From: Cellulomonas sp. URHD0024
GTDB lineage: Bacteria; Actinomycetota; Actinomycetes; Actinomycetales; Cellulomonadaceae
NCBI RefSeq assembly: GCF_000426185.1
Contig: NZ_AUEW01000001.1
Location: 620,001 to 684,000 of the forward strand
Direction: 5' to 3'
Length of the DNA: 64,000 nt
Positions 9,118-19,928 of the stretch are shown piece after piece. The position numbers and the translations under genes are program-made. The notes under the pieces were generated by a model. It was given only the letters and a program-made list of their open reading frames with translations. It was not told the DNA's origin and did not search any database. Each line of letters starts with the position of its first letter. Position 1 is the stretch's first letter.

Positions 9118-9137
9118 GACTGCCCGAGTGGGCAGTC
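9118..9137. promoter_or_regulatory. Perfect 20-bp palindrome in the ATPase/sheath divergent gap (candidate operator, copy 2)
   Basis: GACTGCCC (9118-9125) and GGGCAGTC (9130-9137) are perfect inverted arms around GAGT. The site lies in the divergent gap between the ATPase (starts 9059-9101) and the sheath start at 9234. A shorter version with the same ACTGCCCG half occurs at 2544-2559 in the locus's other divergent gap. The LuxR-type regulator at 609 or the BTAD regulator at 20433 are possible binders (inference). Confidence 0.5.
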
Positions 9138-9233
9138 AGGTGCGCCCCTTGGCGCACGCGCCGGACACTTCCACCCGGCCGCAGGGACGACGACCGTGGA
9201 TCAACGGACTCCGAGCCGACGGAAGGGTTGGTC

Positions 9234-10796
9234 ATGGCCACGCTCAGCAGCATCCGGTCCCCTGGCGTCTACGTGCAGGAGATGCCGACCGGCTCACGCC
9301 CCATCCAGGGCGTCGGTACCGCGATCGCGGCATTCATCGGCGTCACGGCGAACGGGCCGTTCGACACGGCGACGCTCGTCACCAACTGGACCCAGTTCAC
9401 GACGACGTTCGGAACCTGGGTCGAGGGCGCCTACCTGCCGCAGGCCGTCTACCAGTTCTTCAACAACGGCGGCGGTGCCGCCTACATCACGCGCATCGGC
9501 TCGCTCGACTCCGAGACGAGCCGGAAGGCGTCGGCGGAGCTCACCAGCGCGACCCGCGCCGGCCAGAGCGTCTTCCGCATCGAGGCCAGGTCCTCCGGCC
9601 AGGAGGGCGACCAGATCAGCGTCACCGTCGAGCCGCGCCCGGAGCCCGAGCAGCAGGAGGGCGAGGGCGAGCGCGCACCCGACGAAGCCTTCACCCTCGT
9701 CGTCCGACGGGGCGACCAGGTGGAACGGTACGAGAACGTCACGCCCCGCAAGGGTGGCAACAACGTGGTGACCGCCGTGGCGGAGTCGCAGCTGATCTCG
9801 ATCTCCGAGCACGGCAACGCCTCGATCGCCGAGCGCGTCCCCGCCACGGGCGAGATCGTCCTGACGGGGGGCGCCACCCTGCCGGCGCGTCTGACGCCCG
9901 ACGACTACCTCGGCGACGTCACCGCACGGTCAGGGATCGCCGGTCTGGAGGCGCTCGACGACGTCACGATGGTGATCGTCCCGGACCTCCTCGGCGCGTA
10001 CGAGGCCGGCCAGATCGACGCCGACGGCGTCAAGACCGTCCAGGGCGCGATCGTCGCGCACTGCGAGTCCCGGCAGGACCGCATGGCGATCCTGGACACC
10101 CCGAGCGGACTGTCCGCGCAGCAGGTGCACGAGTGGGTCACCGAGAAGACGCAGTTCACGTCGGCGTTCGCCACGGTGTACTACCCGTGGCTGTCGTTCT
10201 ACGACCCGCTGGTCAAGCACTCGCGGCTGTTCCCGCCGAGCGGTGCGGTCGCGGGGATCTGGGGCCGGTCCGACGACTACCGCGGCGTGCACAAGGCGCC
10301 CGCCAACGAGGTCGTCCTCGGGGCGCTCGAGGTCGAGCGCGGGCTGACCCGGGCCGAGCACGACATGCTCAACCCGGCCGGCATCAACGCGATCCGGAAC
10401 ATGCCCGGGCTCGGCATCACCGTCTGGGGCGCCCGCACGCTCGCCTCCGACCAGTCCTGGCGCTACATCAACGTGCGTCGGCTGTTCAACTTCATCGAGT
10501 CGAGCATCCTGCGTGGCACGCAGTGGGCCGTCTTCGAGCCCAACGACCAGGACCTCTGGCAGCGCCTGCGTCGCACCATCCGAGGCTTCCTGCTGGGTCT
10601 CTGGCGCGACGGCGCCCTGTTCGGCACCACCCCGGACGAGGCGTTCTACGTGAAGTGCGACGCCGAGACGAACCCGCCCGACGTCATCGACGCCGGCTTC
10701 GTCGTCATCGAGGTGGGAATCGCACCGGTGAAGCCCGCCGAGTTCGTGGTCTTCCGCATCAGCCAGCTGCCGACCGGCGGCGCGGTCCAGGAATAG
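9234..10796 (+). CDS. Contractile tail sheath protein (Afp2-4 type)
   Basis: This 520-residue sheath protein opens with the family signature MATLSSIRSPGVYVQEMPTG, followed by IQGVGTAIAAFIG and a strand-rich insertion domain at ~95-200. The conserved core resumes with ARSGIAGLEALDDVTMVIVPDLL, the VYYPWLSFYDP motif and the C-terminal SWRYINVRRLFNFIESSI that knits neighbouring subunits. It is the shell that contracts to drive the tube. A ribosome site ggaagg (9221-9226) precedes the ATG by 7 nt. It heads the long plus-strand operon of structural genes. Only one sheath gene is present, whereas Afp and PVC loci have three, so the sheath should be made of a single subunit type. Confidence 0.95.
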   Translation: MATLSSIRSPGVYVQEMPTGSRPIQGVGTAIAAFIGVTANGPFDTATLVTNWTQFTTTFGTWVEGAYLPQAVYQFFNNGGGAAYITRIGSLDSETSRKASAELTSATRAGQSVFRIEARSSGQEGDQISVTVEPRPEPEQQEGEGERAPDEAFTLVVRRGDQVERYENVTPRKGGNNVVTAVAESQLISISEHGNASIAERVPATGEIVLTGGATLPARLTPDDYLGDVTARSGIAGLEALDDVTMVIVPDLLGAYEAGQIDADGVKTVQGAIVAHCESRQDRMAILDTPSGLSAQQVHEWVTEKTQFTSAFATVYYPWLSFYDPLVKHSRLFPPSGAVAGIWGRSDDYRGVHKAPANEVVLGALEVERGLTRAEHDMLNPAGINAIRNMPGLGITVWGARTLASDQSWRYINVRRLFNFIESSILRGTQWAVFEPNDQDLWQRLRRTIRGFLLGLWRDGALFGTTPDEAFYVKCDAETNPPDVIDAGFVVIEVGIAPVKPAEFVVFRISQLPTGGAVQE

Positions 10797-10818
10797 CCGG
10801 AGCGAAAAGAGCACAGCC

Positions 10819-11259
10819 ATGGCCATCGGCGACGACGCACTGTCCAGCTACGCGTTCCACGTCGAGATCGACAACGTGACCCTCATCCAGTTCAAGGAGG
10901 TGTCCGGCCTCAAGCTCGAGATCTCGGTGATCGAGCACCAGGAGAACAAGGCCAAGGGCATCCCGATCAACAAGCCCGTGCCCGGCGTCCGCAAGAACAA
11001 CCCGGTCACGCTCAAGCGCGGGATCACGACGGACACCGGGTGGTGGGCGTGGGTCAAGGAGGTGCACGACGGCAAGATCGACAAGGCCCGTCGCAACGCG
11101 TCGATCGTCCTCATGGACTACGACCTGACGGAGAAGTTCCGCGTGAACCTCCTCAACTGCTGGCCGTCGGCGCTCTCGATCAGCGGCCTGCAGGCAGGCG
11201 GCACGGAGATCGCCGTGGAGGAGGTCACCCTCGTCCACGAAGGTCTCGAGCTGGCATGA
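10819..11259 (+). CDS. Tail tube protein (Afp1/gp19 type)
   Basis: This 146-residue protein belongs to the T4 gp19-like tube family: AFHVEIDNVTLIQFKEVSGLKLEISV is the characteristic first beta-hairpin, followed by NPVTLKRGITTDTGWWAWVKEV and a C-terminal EIAVEEVTLVHEGLEL. Stacked rings of such subunits form the inner tube that crosses the target membrane. It starts 22 nt after the sheath stop, and its own stop overlaps the next start (ATGA), so it should be co-translated with the assembly gene. A second, diverged gp19-like protein lies at 14273, as in Afp loci that carry both Afp1 and Afp5. Confidence 0.93.
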   Translation: MAIGDDALSSYAFHVEIDNVTLIQFKEVSGLKLEISVIEHQENKAKGIPINKPVPGVRKNNPVTLKRGITTDTGWWAWVKEVHDGKIDKARRNASIVLMDYDLTEKFRVNLLNCWPSALSISGLQAGGTEIAVEEVTLVHEGLELA

Positions 11260-11657
11260 CCGCCGTGACGACGACGGCCCAGACGGGCCTCCAGACGGAG
11301 TTCGACTTCGTCCTGCCCCTGGGCTTCGCCTCGGACGACGGTCAGATCCACCGGAACGGCACCATGCGCCTGGCCCGGGCCCGCGACGAGATCGCGCCGC
11401 TCCGCGACCCTCGCGTGCGGGACAACGAGGCGTACCTGACGGTGATCCTGCTGGCGCGGACGGTGACCCGGCTGGGCGACCTGTCGACCATCAACGTCAA
11501 CGTCATCGAGGGCCTGTTCACCCCGGACCTGGCGTTCCTGCAGGACCTGTACCGACGGATCAACTCCGAAGGTCGGACCACCACGGAGGTCGAGTGCCCC
11601 GCCTGCCACGAGGCGTTCGCGGTGGACCTGGCAGGTGGTGCCCCGGGGGAATCCTGA
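11256..11657 (+). CDS. Tail-assembly protein, possible gpG-like chaperone
   Basis: This 133-residue protein has no strong whole-length match that I recognise by eye. It has a beta-rich start (TEFDFVLPLGFAS), a helical middle (PRVRDNEAYLTVILLARTV) and a CPAC motif near the end, in VECPACHEAFAVDL, with only one CxxC visible. Similar short genes follow the tube gene in eCIS and myophage loci and are annotated as tail assembly proteins. The start ATG 11256 overlaps the tube stop. Its last codons contain the heptamer C CCG GGG in the right phase for a -1 shift into the next small gene, an arrangement like lambda G/GT chaperones. The family assignment is by position and size, so moderate. Confidence 0.65.
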   Translation: MTAVTTTAQTGLQTEFDFVLPLGFASDDGQIHRNGTMRLARARDEIAPLRDPRVRDNEAYLTVILLARTVTRLGDLSTINVNVIEGLFTPDLAFLQDLYRRINSEGRTTTEVECPACHEAFAVDLAGGAPGES

Positions 11658-11827
11658 CGTACGCGACCCCGGACCTGCTCGACGAGGTCGCGTACCTGGC
11701 AGCCGTCCTGCACTGGCCGCTCGACACGCTCCTGGACCTGGAGCACCCCGACAGGCAGCACTTCCTGGCCTATGCCCGCCGGATGGTGGAGGCCGCTGAC
11801 GACGACACGGAGGAAGGAGGGCCGTAG
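11594..11827 (+). CDS. Small tail protein (DUF6760-like), start unclear
   Basis: The conserved part starts about residue 22 (TYATPDLLDEVAYLAAVLHWP) and resembles the DUF6760 family of small eCIS proteins. The frame is -1 relative to the preceding gene. Three ways of making it are possible. GTG 11594, with ggaggt three bases before it, is the only standard start and is used here, but its first ~20 residues look like read-through of the other frame. A CTG at 11654 overlapping the upstream TGA would start just before the conserved part. The third is a -1 frameshift at 11642. It ends 2 nt before the next gene. Existence of the product is likely; its start is not settled. Confidence 0.6.
   Translation: MPRLPRGVRGGPGRWCPGGILTYATPDLLDEVAYLAAVLHWPLDTLLDLEHPDRQHFLAYARRMVEAADDDTEEGGP
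11642..11648 (+). other. Candidate -1 frameshift heptamer C CCG GGG
   Basis: The zero-frame codons are gcc ccg ggg gaa tcc tga. The heptamer at 11642-11648 fits the X XXY YYZ slippery rule exactly in phase, nine bases before the stop. A -1 slip would continue into the following small gene and give a ~190-residue fusion ending at 11827. No stimulatory structure was worked out. Confidence 0.4.
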
Positions 11828-11829
11828 CC

Positions 11830-14265
<2,436 letters not shown>

Positions 14266-14272
14266 GCCGACC

Positions 14273-14710
14273 ATGAGCCCCGACAGCGACTACCCCGCGA
14301 ACACCCTGAGATTCGACGTGACCATCGACGGCCTGGAGATCGGCTCGTTCACCGCGATCGACGGCCTCTCGGCGCAGTACGAGATCAAGACGTACGCGGA
14401 GGGTGGGGAGAACGGCTACGTGCACCGGCTGCCCGGGCGGCTCTCGTGGGGGACGATCAAGCTGACGCGACCGGTCCACATGCGGACCCGCGAGCTGTCG
14501 CAGTGGTTCCGCGAGGTGGCCTCGGGCATGCCCTCGGCCTCGCACACCGCGGCCGTCAAGGCGATGAACGACAACCGCACCGCCATCGTGACCTGGGAGT
14601 TCAAGGGCGTCTGGCCCGTGAGCTACAAGGGGCCGTCGTTCGCGGTGGACAGCGGGAAGATCGCCCTGGAGGTCTTCGAGTTCGCCCACGACGGCTGGAC
14701 GGAGTCGTGA
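14273..14710 (+). CDS. Second tube-like protein (Afp5/gp19 family)
   Basis: This 145-residue gp19-like protein begins with the tube-family hairpin (LRFDVTIDGLEIGSFTAIDGLSAQYEI) and continues with LPGRLSWGTIKLTRPVHMRTRELSQWF, as in Afp5-type proteins that bridge the tube to the spike hub. Conservation with the first tube protein at 10819 is at the fold level. ATG 14273 follows the previous stop by 7 nt; a longer in-frame reading to 14243 overlaps the upstream gene and lacks family residues. It begins the baseplate block of the operon, directly before the LysM protein, the same relative order as in Afp/PVC loci. Confidence 0.9.
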   Translation: MSPDSDYPANTLRFDVTIDGLEIGSFTAIDGLSAQYEIKTYAEGGENGYVHRLPGRLSWGTIKLTRPVHMRTRELSQWFREVASGMPSASHTAAVKAMNDNRTAIVTWEFKGVWPVSYKGPSFAVDSGKIALEVFEFAHDGWTES

Positions 14711-14714
14711 TCCC

Positions 14715-15395
14715 ATGAGCGGTGCCGAACGCGCGATGGCGGTGCTGGCCGAGCAGGACAACCCCGGCAAGCGGCTCGAGTTCCACTTCAACCCGACGAC
14801 GATCTCGTTCTCGCGTGCGGTGACGTGGAACCGCAGCCCCAAGAAGACGACCGACCCGCCGGTGCAGTTCACCGGCGCAGGACCCACCTCGATCACGGTG
14901 CAGATCTTCCTCGACGCGGTCGGCAAGGACCGGCCCAAGGGGGTCCAGCCCGAGATCGACCAGCTCCTCGGCTGGACCACCGTCCCTGACGTCACCAAGC
15001 CCAGCTCCGGGCCGCCGCCGCTCGTGTTCGCCTGGGGAGTGCTGTCGGTCAGCACCGAGAAGTCGTTCGTCGGCTACCTCGAGTCGCTGAAGGTGACGGT
15101 CGAGATGTTCGACCGCAACGGCTGCCCCCTGCGCGCGACCGCGGACGTCGCGCTGAAGTCGGCCGCGCAGGAGCCCAAGGGCACCAACCCGACGTCCGGC
15201 GCCGAGCGCTCGCGGCGCCGGCACACCCTGCGCAGCGGGCAGACGCTGCACTCCGTGGCCTACGACCACTACGGCGATCCCGGGGCGTGGCGGGCGATCG
15301 CCGAGCTCAACGGCATCGACAACCCCATGCGCCTCGGTCCCGGGCGCGAGCTGTTGCTGCCCGACGTCTCCGAGCTCGCGCGGGTGGTCCGATGA
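14715..15395 (+). CDS. LysM baseplate/tube-initiator protein (Afp7 type)
   Basis: This 226-residue protein has an N-terminal tube-initiator-like domain (LEFHFNPTTISFSRAVTWNR) and a C-terminal LysM domain at ~170-220 (RHTLRSGQTLHSVAYDHYGDPGAWRAIAELNGI, then LGPGRELLLP). In T4 the LysM protein gp53 and in Afp the protein Afp7 join the hub to the tube. The LysM domain here is a structural clamp in the particle and not a secreted wall binder; there is no signal peptide. The stop overlaps the next start (ATGA). Confidence 0.92.
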   Translation: MSGAERAMAVLAEQDNPGKRLEFHFNPTTISFSRAVTWNRSPKKTTDPPVQFTGAGPTSITVQIFLDAVGKDRPKGVQPEIDQLLGWTTVPDVTKPSSGPPPLVFAWGVLSVSTEKSFVGYLESLKVTVEMFDRNGCPLRATADVALKSAAQEPKGTNPTSGAERSRRRHTLRSGQTLHSVAYDHYGDPGAWRAIAELNGIDNPMRLGPGRELLLPDVSELARVVR

Positions 15396-17113
15396 GCCCC
15401 GCCACCGGACCCGCGGCGCGACCGGTGATCTCGGTCGGCGGGACGGAGCTGACCGCCCGCGCGTCGGCGGCGCTGCGCTCGACCGTCGTCGACACCGACG
15501 CGCACGGTCCCGACTCGTGCCACCTGACCTTCGACGACCCGGGCACGTCGGTCCTCGCCGACACGGGGATCGACCTCGCCGACACGCTGACGGTCGTCGC
15601 GGGACGCGTCGGCGAGGACACGGGCGACCGGCTCTTCGACGGCGTCGTCTACGCGATCGGGTACGACTACGACGACCGCGGCGGCTTCACGACGATCACC
15701 GCGTACGACCGGTCGTACGGCCTCTACACGGGCCTCCACACGGTCAGCTACCAAAACATGACCGACGGCGACGTGGCCCGCAAGGTCGCCAAGGATGCCG
15801 GCCTCAAGGAGGGGAACATCGCGAGCAGCTCGGTGCTCCACGAGTACGTCGCCCAGATCAACGAGACGTACTTCGCGTTCCTCGAGCGGAGGGCAGCCGA
15901 GGTCGGGTGCGTGGTCACCGTCGTCGGCGAGAAGCTGAGCTTCGCTCCCCCGTCCAACGCGAGCGCGGCGCCCGATCCGGGGGACCACGACTCGACGGGT
16001 CGGCTCCAGCTCGTCCCCGGCGAGAACCTCCAGCGGCTCTCCGTGCGGGTGACGGCCGCCCAGCAGGTGTCCCAGGTCCAGGTCCGAGGCTGGGACGTCG
16101 CGACCAAGCAGGCACTCGTCGGCACGACGTCCGCCGCGACGACCGCGGCCGTCATGACGGACACCCCGGCGTCCGTCGCGCAGCTGTTCGGCTCCCCCAC
16201 CTCGGTCACCGTGGACGTGCCCCTGGGCCAGCAGGCGGAGTGCGACGCGGCCGCCAAGTCGCTCGCGGACAAGGTGGGCGCCGCCAGCGCGCACGCCGAG
16301 GGCGTGGCCCTCGGCGACCCACGGATCGTCGCGGGCGCGGCCGTGAGCATCGGAGCGACCGGCGGACGGTTCGACGGCCGCGTCACGGTCACGCGCGCCA
16401 AGCACGTCTGGGACGCGCGCAGCTACCGCACCTCCTTCACGGCCAGCGGTGCGCACGACCGGTCCGTGCTCGGGCTGGTCCGCTCGGGCAGCCGACCAGG
16501 CAACGACCGCGTCGCCGGACTGGTCGTCGGCATCGTCACCAACGTGGCCGACCCCGAGAACGCCTGCCGGGTCAAGGTGCGGTTCCCCTGGCTCGACGAC
16601 CAGTTCGAGTCGGACTGGGTCCGCGTCCTGCAGCTGGGCGCCGGGAACGACCGCGGCTGGCAGCTGCTGCCGGAGGTGGACGACGAGGTGCTGGTCGGGT
16701 TCGAGCAGGGCGACCAACGCCGGCCGTACGTGCTGGGCGGCTTGTTCAACGGCAAGGACAAGCCGCCGCGCGACGACGCGGTCGACTCCGGCGGCGCCGT
16801 CGTGACGCGCGTATGGCGCAGCCGGACCGGCCACGAGGTGGTGCTCAGCGACAAGCAGGGCGAGGAGAGCGTCGAGCTGCGCACGGGCGAGGACAAGGTC
16901 AGCCTCGTCATGAAGACCTCCGACGGCTCGCTCGTCGTCAAGGCCGAGGGCGACGTCACGGTCGAGGCCAAGGGCGACGCCAAGGTCACCTCGACGGGCG
17001 ACCTCACGCTCCACTCGGACGGTGCCGCGACGATCTCGGCGGGCAGCGGGCTGACGCTCGAGGCGCGCAGCGGCAACGTCACCGTCAAGGGCACGCAGAT
17101 CAAGCTCAACTAG
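15392..17113 (+). CDS. Baseplate spike, VgrG-like (Afp8 type)
   Basis: This 573-residue protein fuses gp27-like hub domains with a gp5-like spike. The first ~370 residues carry hub features (AALRSTVVDTDAHGPDSCHLTFDDPG, YDDRGGFTTITAYDRSYGL). An OB-fold follows at ~375-455 (GLVVGIVTNVADPENACRVKVRFPWL), with the typical WLDDQFESDWVRV and LPEVDDEVLVGFEQGD. The C-terminus is a repetitive beta-helix needle (VVKAEGDVTVEAKGDAKV...) ending in VTVKGTQIKLN. It has no added effector domain. The trimeric spike carries the PAAR tip encoded next, 18 nt downstream. Confidence 0.95.
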   Translation: MSPATGPAARPVISVGGTELTARASAALRSTVVDTDAHGPDSCHLTFDDPGTSVLADTGIDLADTLTVVAGRVGEDTGDRLFDGVVYAIGYDYDDRGGFTTITAYDRSYGLYTGLHTVSYQNMTDGDVARKVAKDAGLKEGNIASSSVLHEYVAQINETYFAFLERRAAEVGCVVTVVGEKLSFAPPSNASAAPDPGDHDSTGRLQLVPGENLQRLSVRVTAAQQVSQVQVRGWDVATKQALVGTTSAATTAAVMTDTPASVAQLFGSPTSVTVDVPLGQQAECDAAAKSLADKVGAASAHAEGVALGDPRIVAGAAVSIGATGGRFDGRVTVTRAKHVWDARSYRTSFTASGAHDRSVLGLVRSGSRPGNDRVAGLVVGIVTNVADPENACRVKVRFPWLDDQFESDWVRVLQLGAGNDRGWQLLPEVDDEVLVGFEQGDQRRPYVLGGLFNGKDKPPRDDAVDSGGAVVTRVWRSRTGHEVVLSDKQGEESVELRTGEDKVSLVMKTSDGSLVVKAEGDVTVEAKGDAKVTSTGDLTLHSDGAATISAGSGLTLEARSGNVTVKGTQIKLN

Positions 17114-17131
17114 GCGAGAGGACGGACGGAC

Positions 17132-17521
17132 ATGGGCGGAGCAGCGGTCGTCGCGGGCGACAAGATCATGGGCCTGTGCTCGGGGCACAAGATCCCCGGG
17201 CCGACGGGCTCGCCGATGCCGGGGCCCCCGATGCCGTTCACCGCACCGCTGACCTCCTCCCTCGCGAGCACGGTGCAGATCGGTGGGAAGCCGGCGGCCG
17301 TCGAGGGCAGCTCCGGGTACAACCTCCCTCCGCACGTCGGGCTCCACCCGTCTGACCAGAAGTTCGTCCCGACGACGCAGGAGGGCAAGGTCTCCACCGG
17401 CAGCGGGACCGTGCTGTTCGACGGAAAGGGCGCCGCCTACACGGGGTGCACGGTCTCAGGATGCGTGACGTCCTCGCCCAAGGTCATGGGCACCGGTACG
17501 AGCGTCATCGTCGGGTCGTGA
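17132..17521 (+). CDS. PAAR-like spike tip protein (Afp10 type)
   Basis: This 129-residue PAAR-like protein is built of short Gly/Pro/Ser-rich repeats (GHKIPGPTGSPMPGPPMPF), with Cys and His residues that could hold the tip metal (LCSGHK, TGCTVSGCVTS). PAAR proteins cap the VgrG-type spike and sharpen it. There is no C-terminal effector extension. A ribosome site (gagagga) precedes the ATG. It lies directly between the spike gene and the gp25 wedge gene. Confidence 0.9.
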   Translation: MGGAAVVAGDKIMGLCSGHKIPGPTGSPMPGPPMPFTAPLTSSLASTVQIGGKPAAVEGSSGYNLPPHVGLHPSDQKFVPTTQEGKVSTGSGTVLFDGKGAAYTGCTVSGCVTSSPKVMGTGTSVIVGS

Positions 17522-17530
17522 GGAGGAGAC

Positions 17531-17971
17531 ATGAGCGGAACCAACAGCTTCGTCGGCGCCGGTTGGCACTGGCCGATCGAGACCGACCAGACCGGCGCCA
17601 TCGCGCTCGCCCACGGCACGACCGAGCTGGAGCAGGCGATGTACCTGATCCTGTCGACGACGCCGGGCGAGCGTCCGATGCGACCGGAGTTCGGGGCGCG
17701 CCTGGCGCAGTTCGTGTTCGCGTCCGGCGACGCGACGACGGCCGGCCTCGTCGCCGCCGAGGTGCAGACCGCGCTCACCCGATGGGAGCCGCGTGTCGTC
17801 GTCGAGCAGGTGGTGGTCTCCACCGACGCCGACGAACCCGCGACGCTGTGGATCGACATCCTGTACTCGGTGCGCTCGACGAACGACCGACGCAACCTCG
17901 TGTTCCCCTTCTACGTCATCCCCGAGCGCGAGGACGCGCTGCCCGTGCTGCCCGCGTCGGTGGCCTCGTGA
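17531..17971 (+). CDS. Baseplate wedge protein gp25 family (Afp9 type)
   Basis: This 146-residue protein matches GPW/gp25 proteins: GWHWPIETDQTGAIALAHG, then LEQAMYLILSTTPGERPMRPEFGARL, the family's EPR-type core (here TRWEPRVVVEQV), and IDILYSVRSTND. gp25 is the most conserved baseplate wedge component and starts sheath polymerisation. A strong ribosome site (aggagg) precedes the ATG. The next gene begins 10 nt after its stop. Confidence 0.95.
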   Translation: MSGTNSFVGAGWHWPIETDQTGAIALAHGTTELEQAMYLILSTTPGERPMRPEFGARLAQFVFASGDATTAGLVAAEVQTALTRWEPRVVVEQVVVSTDADEPATLWIDILYSVRSTNDRRNLVFPFYVIPEREDALPVLPASVAS

Positions 17972-17981
17972 AGGGAGCCCG

Positions 17982-19928
17982 ATGAACCTGCCCACACCGC
18001 GCCTGGACGACCGCACGTTCCAGGACCTCGTCGACGAGGCCAAGCGGAACATCGCGCGGCGATCGCCGCAGTGGACCAACCACAACGTGTCCGACCCGGG
18101 CATCACGCTGGTCGAGACGTTCGCCTGGATGACCGAGCTGCTGCTGTACCGCGTGAACCGCGTGCCCGAGCGGCTGCACGTCGCGTTCCTCGACCTCGTC
18201 GGCGTGCAGCTCTACCCACCCTCTGCCGCCCGCACCGAGGTGTCGTTCCGGCTCTCGTCGCACCACGGTGACGTCGTGCGCATCCCCGCGGGCACCGTCG
18301 TCTCGACGCGTCGCACGGTCGCGCAGGACGCCGTCGGGTTCACCACCCTGCGCGACCTCGACATCTCGCCGGGCGCCTCGCGGACCGTGCTCACCATGCC
18401 GGCGGGCGGCGAGGCCACGGACCGCACGTCCGGGCTCGGCCTCGGCGACGGCTTCCTCGCCTTCAGCTCCACGCCGGGCGTCAACGACGCGCTCTACCTC
18501 GGCCTGGACCATCCGGCCCCGTCGAACCTGGTCCTGGTCCAGGTCGTCTGCTCCATCGGCGGGTTCGGCATCGACCCGCGACACCCCCCGCTCGTCTGGG
18601 AGGCCTGGACACCGGACGGCTGGGAACCGTGCGAGCTCGAGCGCGACGACACCCTCGGGCTCAACGTCTCGGGCGGCATCGAGATCCACGTCCCGCCGGG
18701 GCACGACGAGTCGAACGTCGCGGGCATCTCGGCGGCGTGGCTGCGCTGCCGGGTGGTGCCGGTCGCCCGCCCGTACCGGTCGTCGCCCGTGCTGGTCTCG
18801 GTCACGGCGGCGACGATCGGCGGCGACGTGGAGGCCGTGAACGCCGAGCGTGTCCTCGACGAGACGCTCGGAACGAGCGACGGGACGACCGGCCAGGTCA
18901 TGCACGTCGCCTACCCGCCGGTGGTCCTGGACGCCGACGAGGCCTTCGTCGTCGACGTCGTGTCGGCCCCGGGGGCACAGACCCCGTGGATCGCGGTCGA
19001 CGACTTCGCTGCAAGCTCGCCCGACGACCCCCACGTCGTGCTCGACCGGTCGACGGGCGAGGTGCGGTTCGGACCGGCCGTCCGACTCGAGGACGGGTCG
19101 GAACGACGGTTCGGCGCGATCCCGCCGCGCGGGTCGACTCTGCGGGTGCGGCAGTACCGCACCGGCGGCGGCGCCGGCGGGAACGTGGCCGCCCGCGCGA
19201 TCGCCGTGCTGCGGACGTCGATCCCCTACGTCGCGTCGGTCTACAACCGCAGGGCCGCCGCGGGGGGCGTCGACGGCGAGACGGTAGAGAACGCGCGCCG
19301 CCGCGGTCCGCTCGAGCTGCGCAGCCGCGGTCGCGCGGTCACGGCAGAGGACTACGTCGACATCGTCCGGCGGACCGCCCCCGAGCTCGCCCGGGTGCAC
19401 TGCGTCCCGGTCACCGAGGGCGCGGACGCGGGCAGCGTCCGAGTGCTCGCGATCCCGGCGGTCCAGCCGAGCGACGGGCCAACCGCCCTGCGCGACCTGC
19501 AGCTGCCGGACAGCGCACGCGACCGCGTCCTGCGGGCGCTCGACGAGACGCGGGTGGTCGGGGTCCGGATCAGCGTCGAGCCGCCCAGCTATGTCGGCAT
19601 CCGCATCGACGCGCGGGTCCGGGCACGTCCCGACTCCGAGCCGGCCGAGCTCGAGCGGGCGTGCCTGACCGCGCTGTACCGCTACTACGACCCGCTGACC
19701 GGCGGCCCCGACGGCACGGGATGGCCGCTGGGGCGACCGGTGCAGCCGGGCGAGGTGCACGGGGTCCTCGGGCGGGTGCCCGGGCTGGACTTCGTCGAGG
19801 CGGTCGTCCTCTGCCGGGCCAACCCGCTCGACGGGTCGATCTCCGCACCGCAGGACCGGATCGACCTCGACGACACGCACGTGGTGCTGAGCGTCGAGCA
19901 CTCGGTCGTCGTCGACCAGGCCGTGTGA
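17982..19928 (+). CDS. Baseplate J/gp6-like wedge protein (Afp11 type)
   Basis: This 648-residue protein opens with the eCIS-typical region LDDRTFQDLVDEAKRNIARRSPQWTNHNVSDPGITLVETFAWMTELLLYRVNRVPE. Afp11 and gp6 proteins form the iris-like ring of the baseplate that opens at contraction. A C-terminal baseplate-J-like half is seen from RRGPLELRSRGRAVTAEDYVDIVRRTAPE onward, with LGRPVQPGEVHGVLGRVPGLDFVEAV near the end. The ATG at 17982 has aagggag ahead of it; the reading frame extends further upstream, but inside the gp25 gene. Its stop overlaps the next start (TGATG). Confidence 0.93.
   Translation: MNLPTPRLDDRTFQDLVDEAKRNIARRSPQWTNHNVSDPGITLVETFAWMTELLLYRVNRVPERLHVAFLDLVGVQLYPPSAARTEVSFRLSSHHGDVVRIPAGTVVSTRRTVAQDAVGFTTLRDLDISPGASRTVLTMPAGGEATDRTSGLGLGDGFLAFSSTPGVNDALYLGLDHPAPSNLVLVQVVCSIGGFGIDPRHPPLVWEAWTPDGWEPCELERDDTLGLNVSGGIEIHVPPGHDESNVAGISAAWLRCRVVPVARPYRSSPVLVSVTAATIGGDVEAVNAERVLDETLGTSDGTTGQVMHVAYPPVVLDADEAFVVDVVSAPGAQTPWIAVDDFAASSPDDPHVVLDRSTGEVRFGPAVRLEDGSERRFGAIPPRGSTLRVRQYRTGGGAGGNVAARAIAVLRTSIPYVASVYNRRAAAGGVDGETVENARRRGPLELRSRGRAVTAEDYVDIVRRTAPELARVHCVPVTEGADAGSVRVLAIPAVQPSDGPTALRDLQLPDSARDRVLRALDETRVVGVRISVEPPSYVGIRIDARVRARPDSEPAELERACLTALYRYYDPLTGGPDGTGWPLGRPVQPGEVHGVLGRVPGLDFVEAVVLCRANPLDGSISAPQDRIDLDDTHVVLSVEHSVVVDQAV

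Noticed and set aside
9153..9164. Palindrome GGCGC-AC-GCGCC before the sheath gene
   Set aside because: Pure GC with 5-base arms, common by chance here, unlike the longer site at 9118.
9196..9771. Plus-strand 191-codon frame inside the sheath region
   Set aside because: Ser/Arg-rich out-of-frame reading of the sheath gene.
15269..17347. 692-codon minus-strand frame opposite the spike gene
   Set aside because: The plus strand encodes an unmistakable VgrG-like spike; the minus frame has no motif.
17916..19901. 661-codon minus-strand frame opposite the gp6-like gene
   Set aside because: Antisense shadow of a clear baseplate gene.
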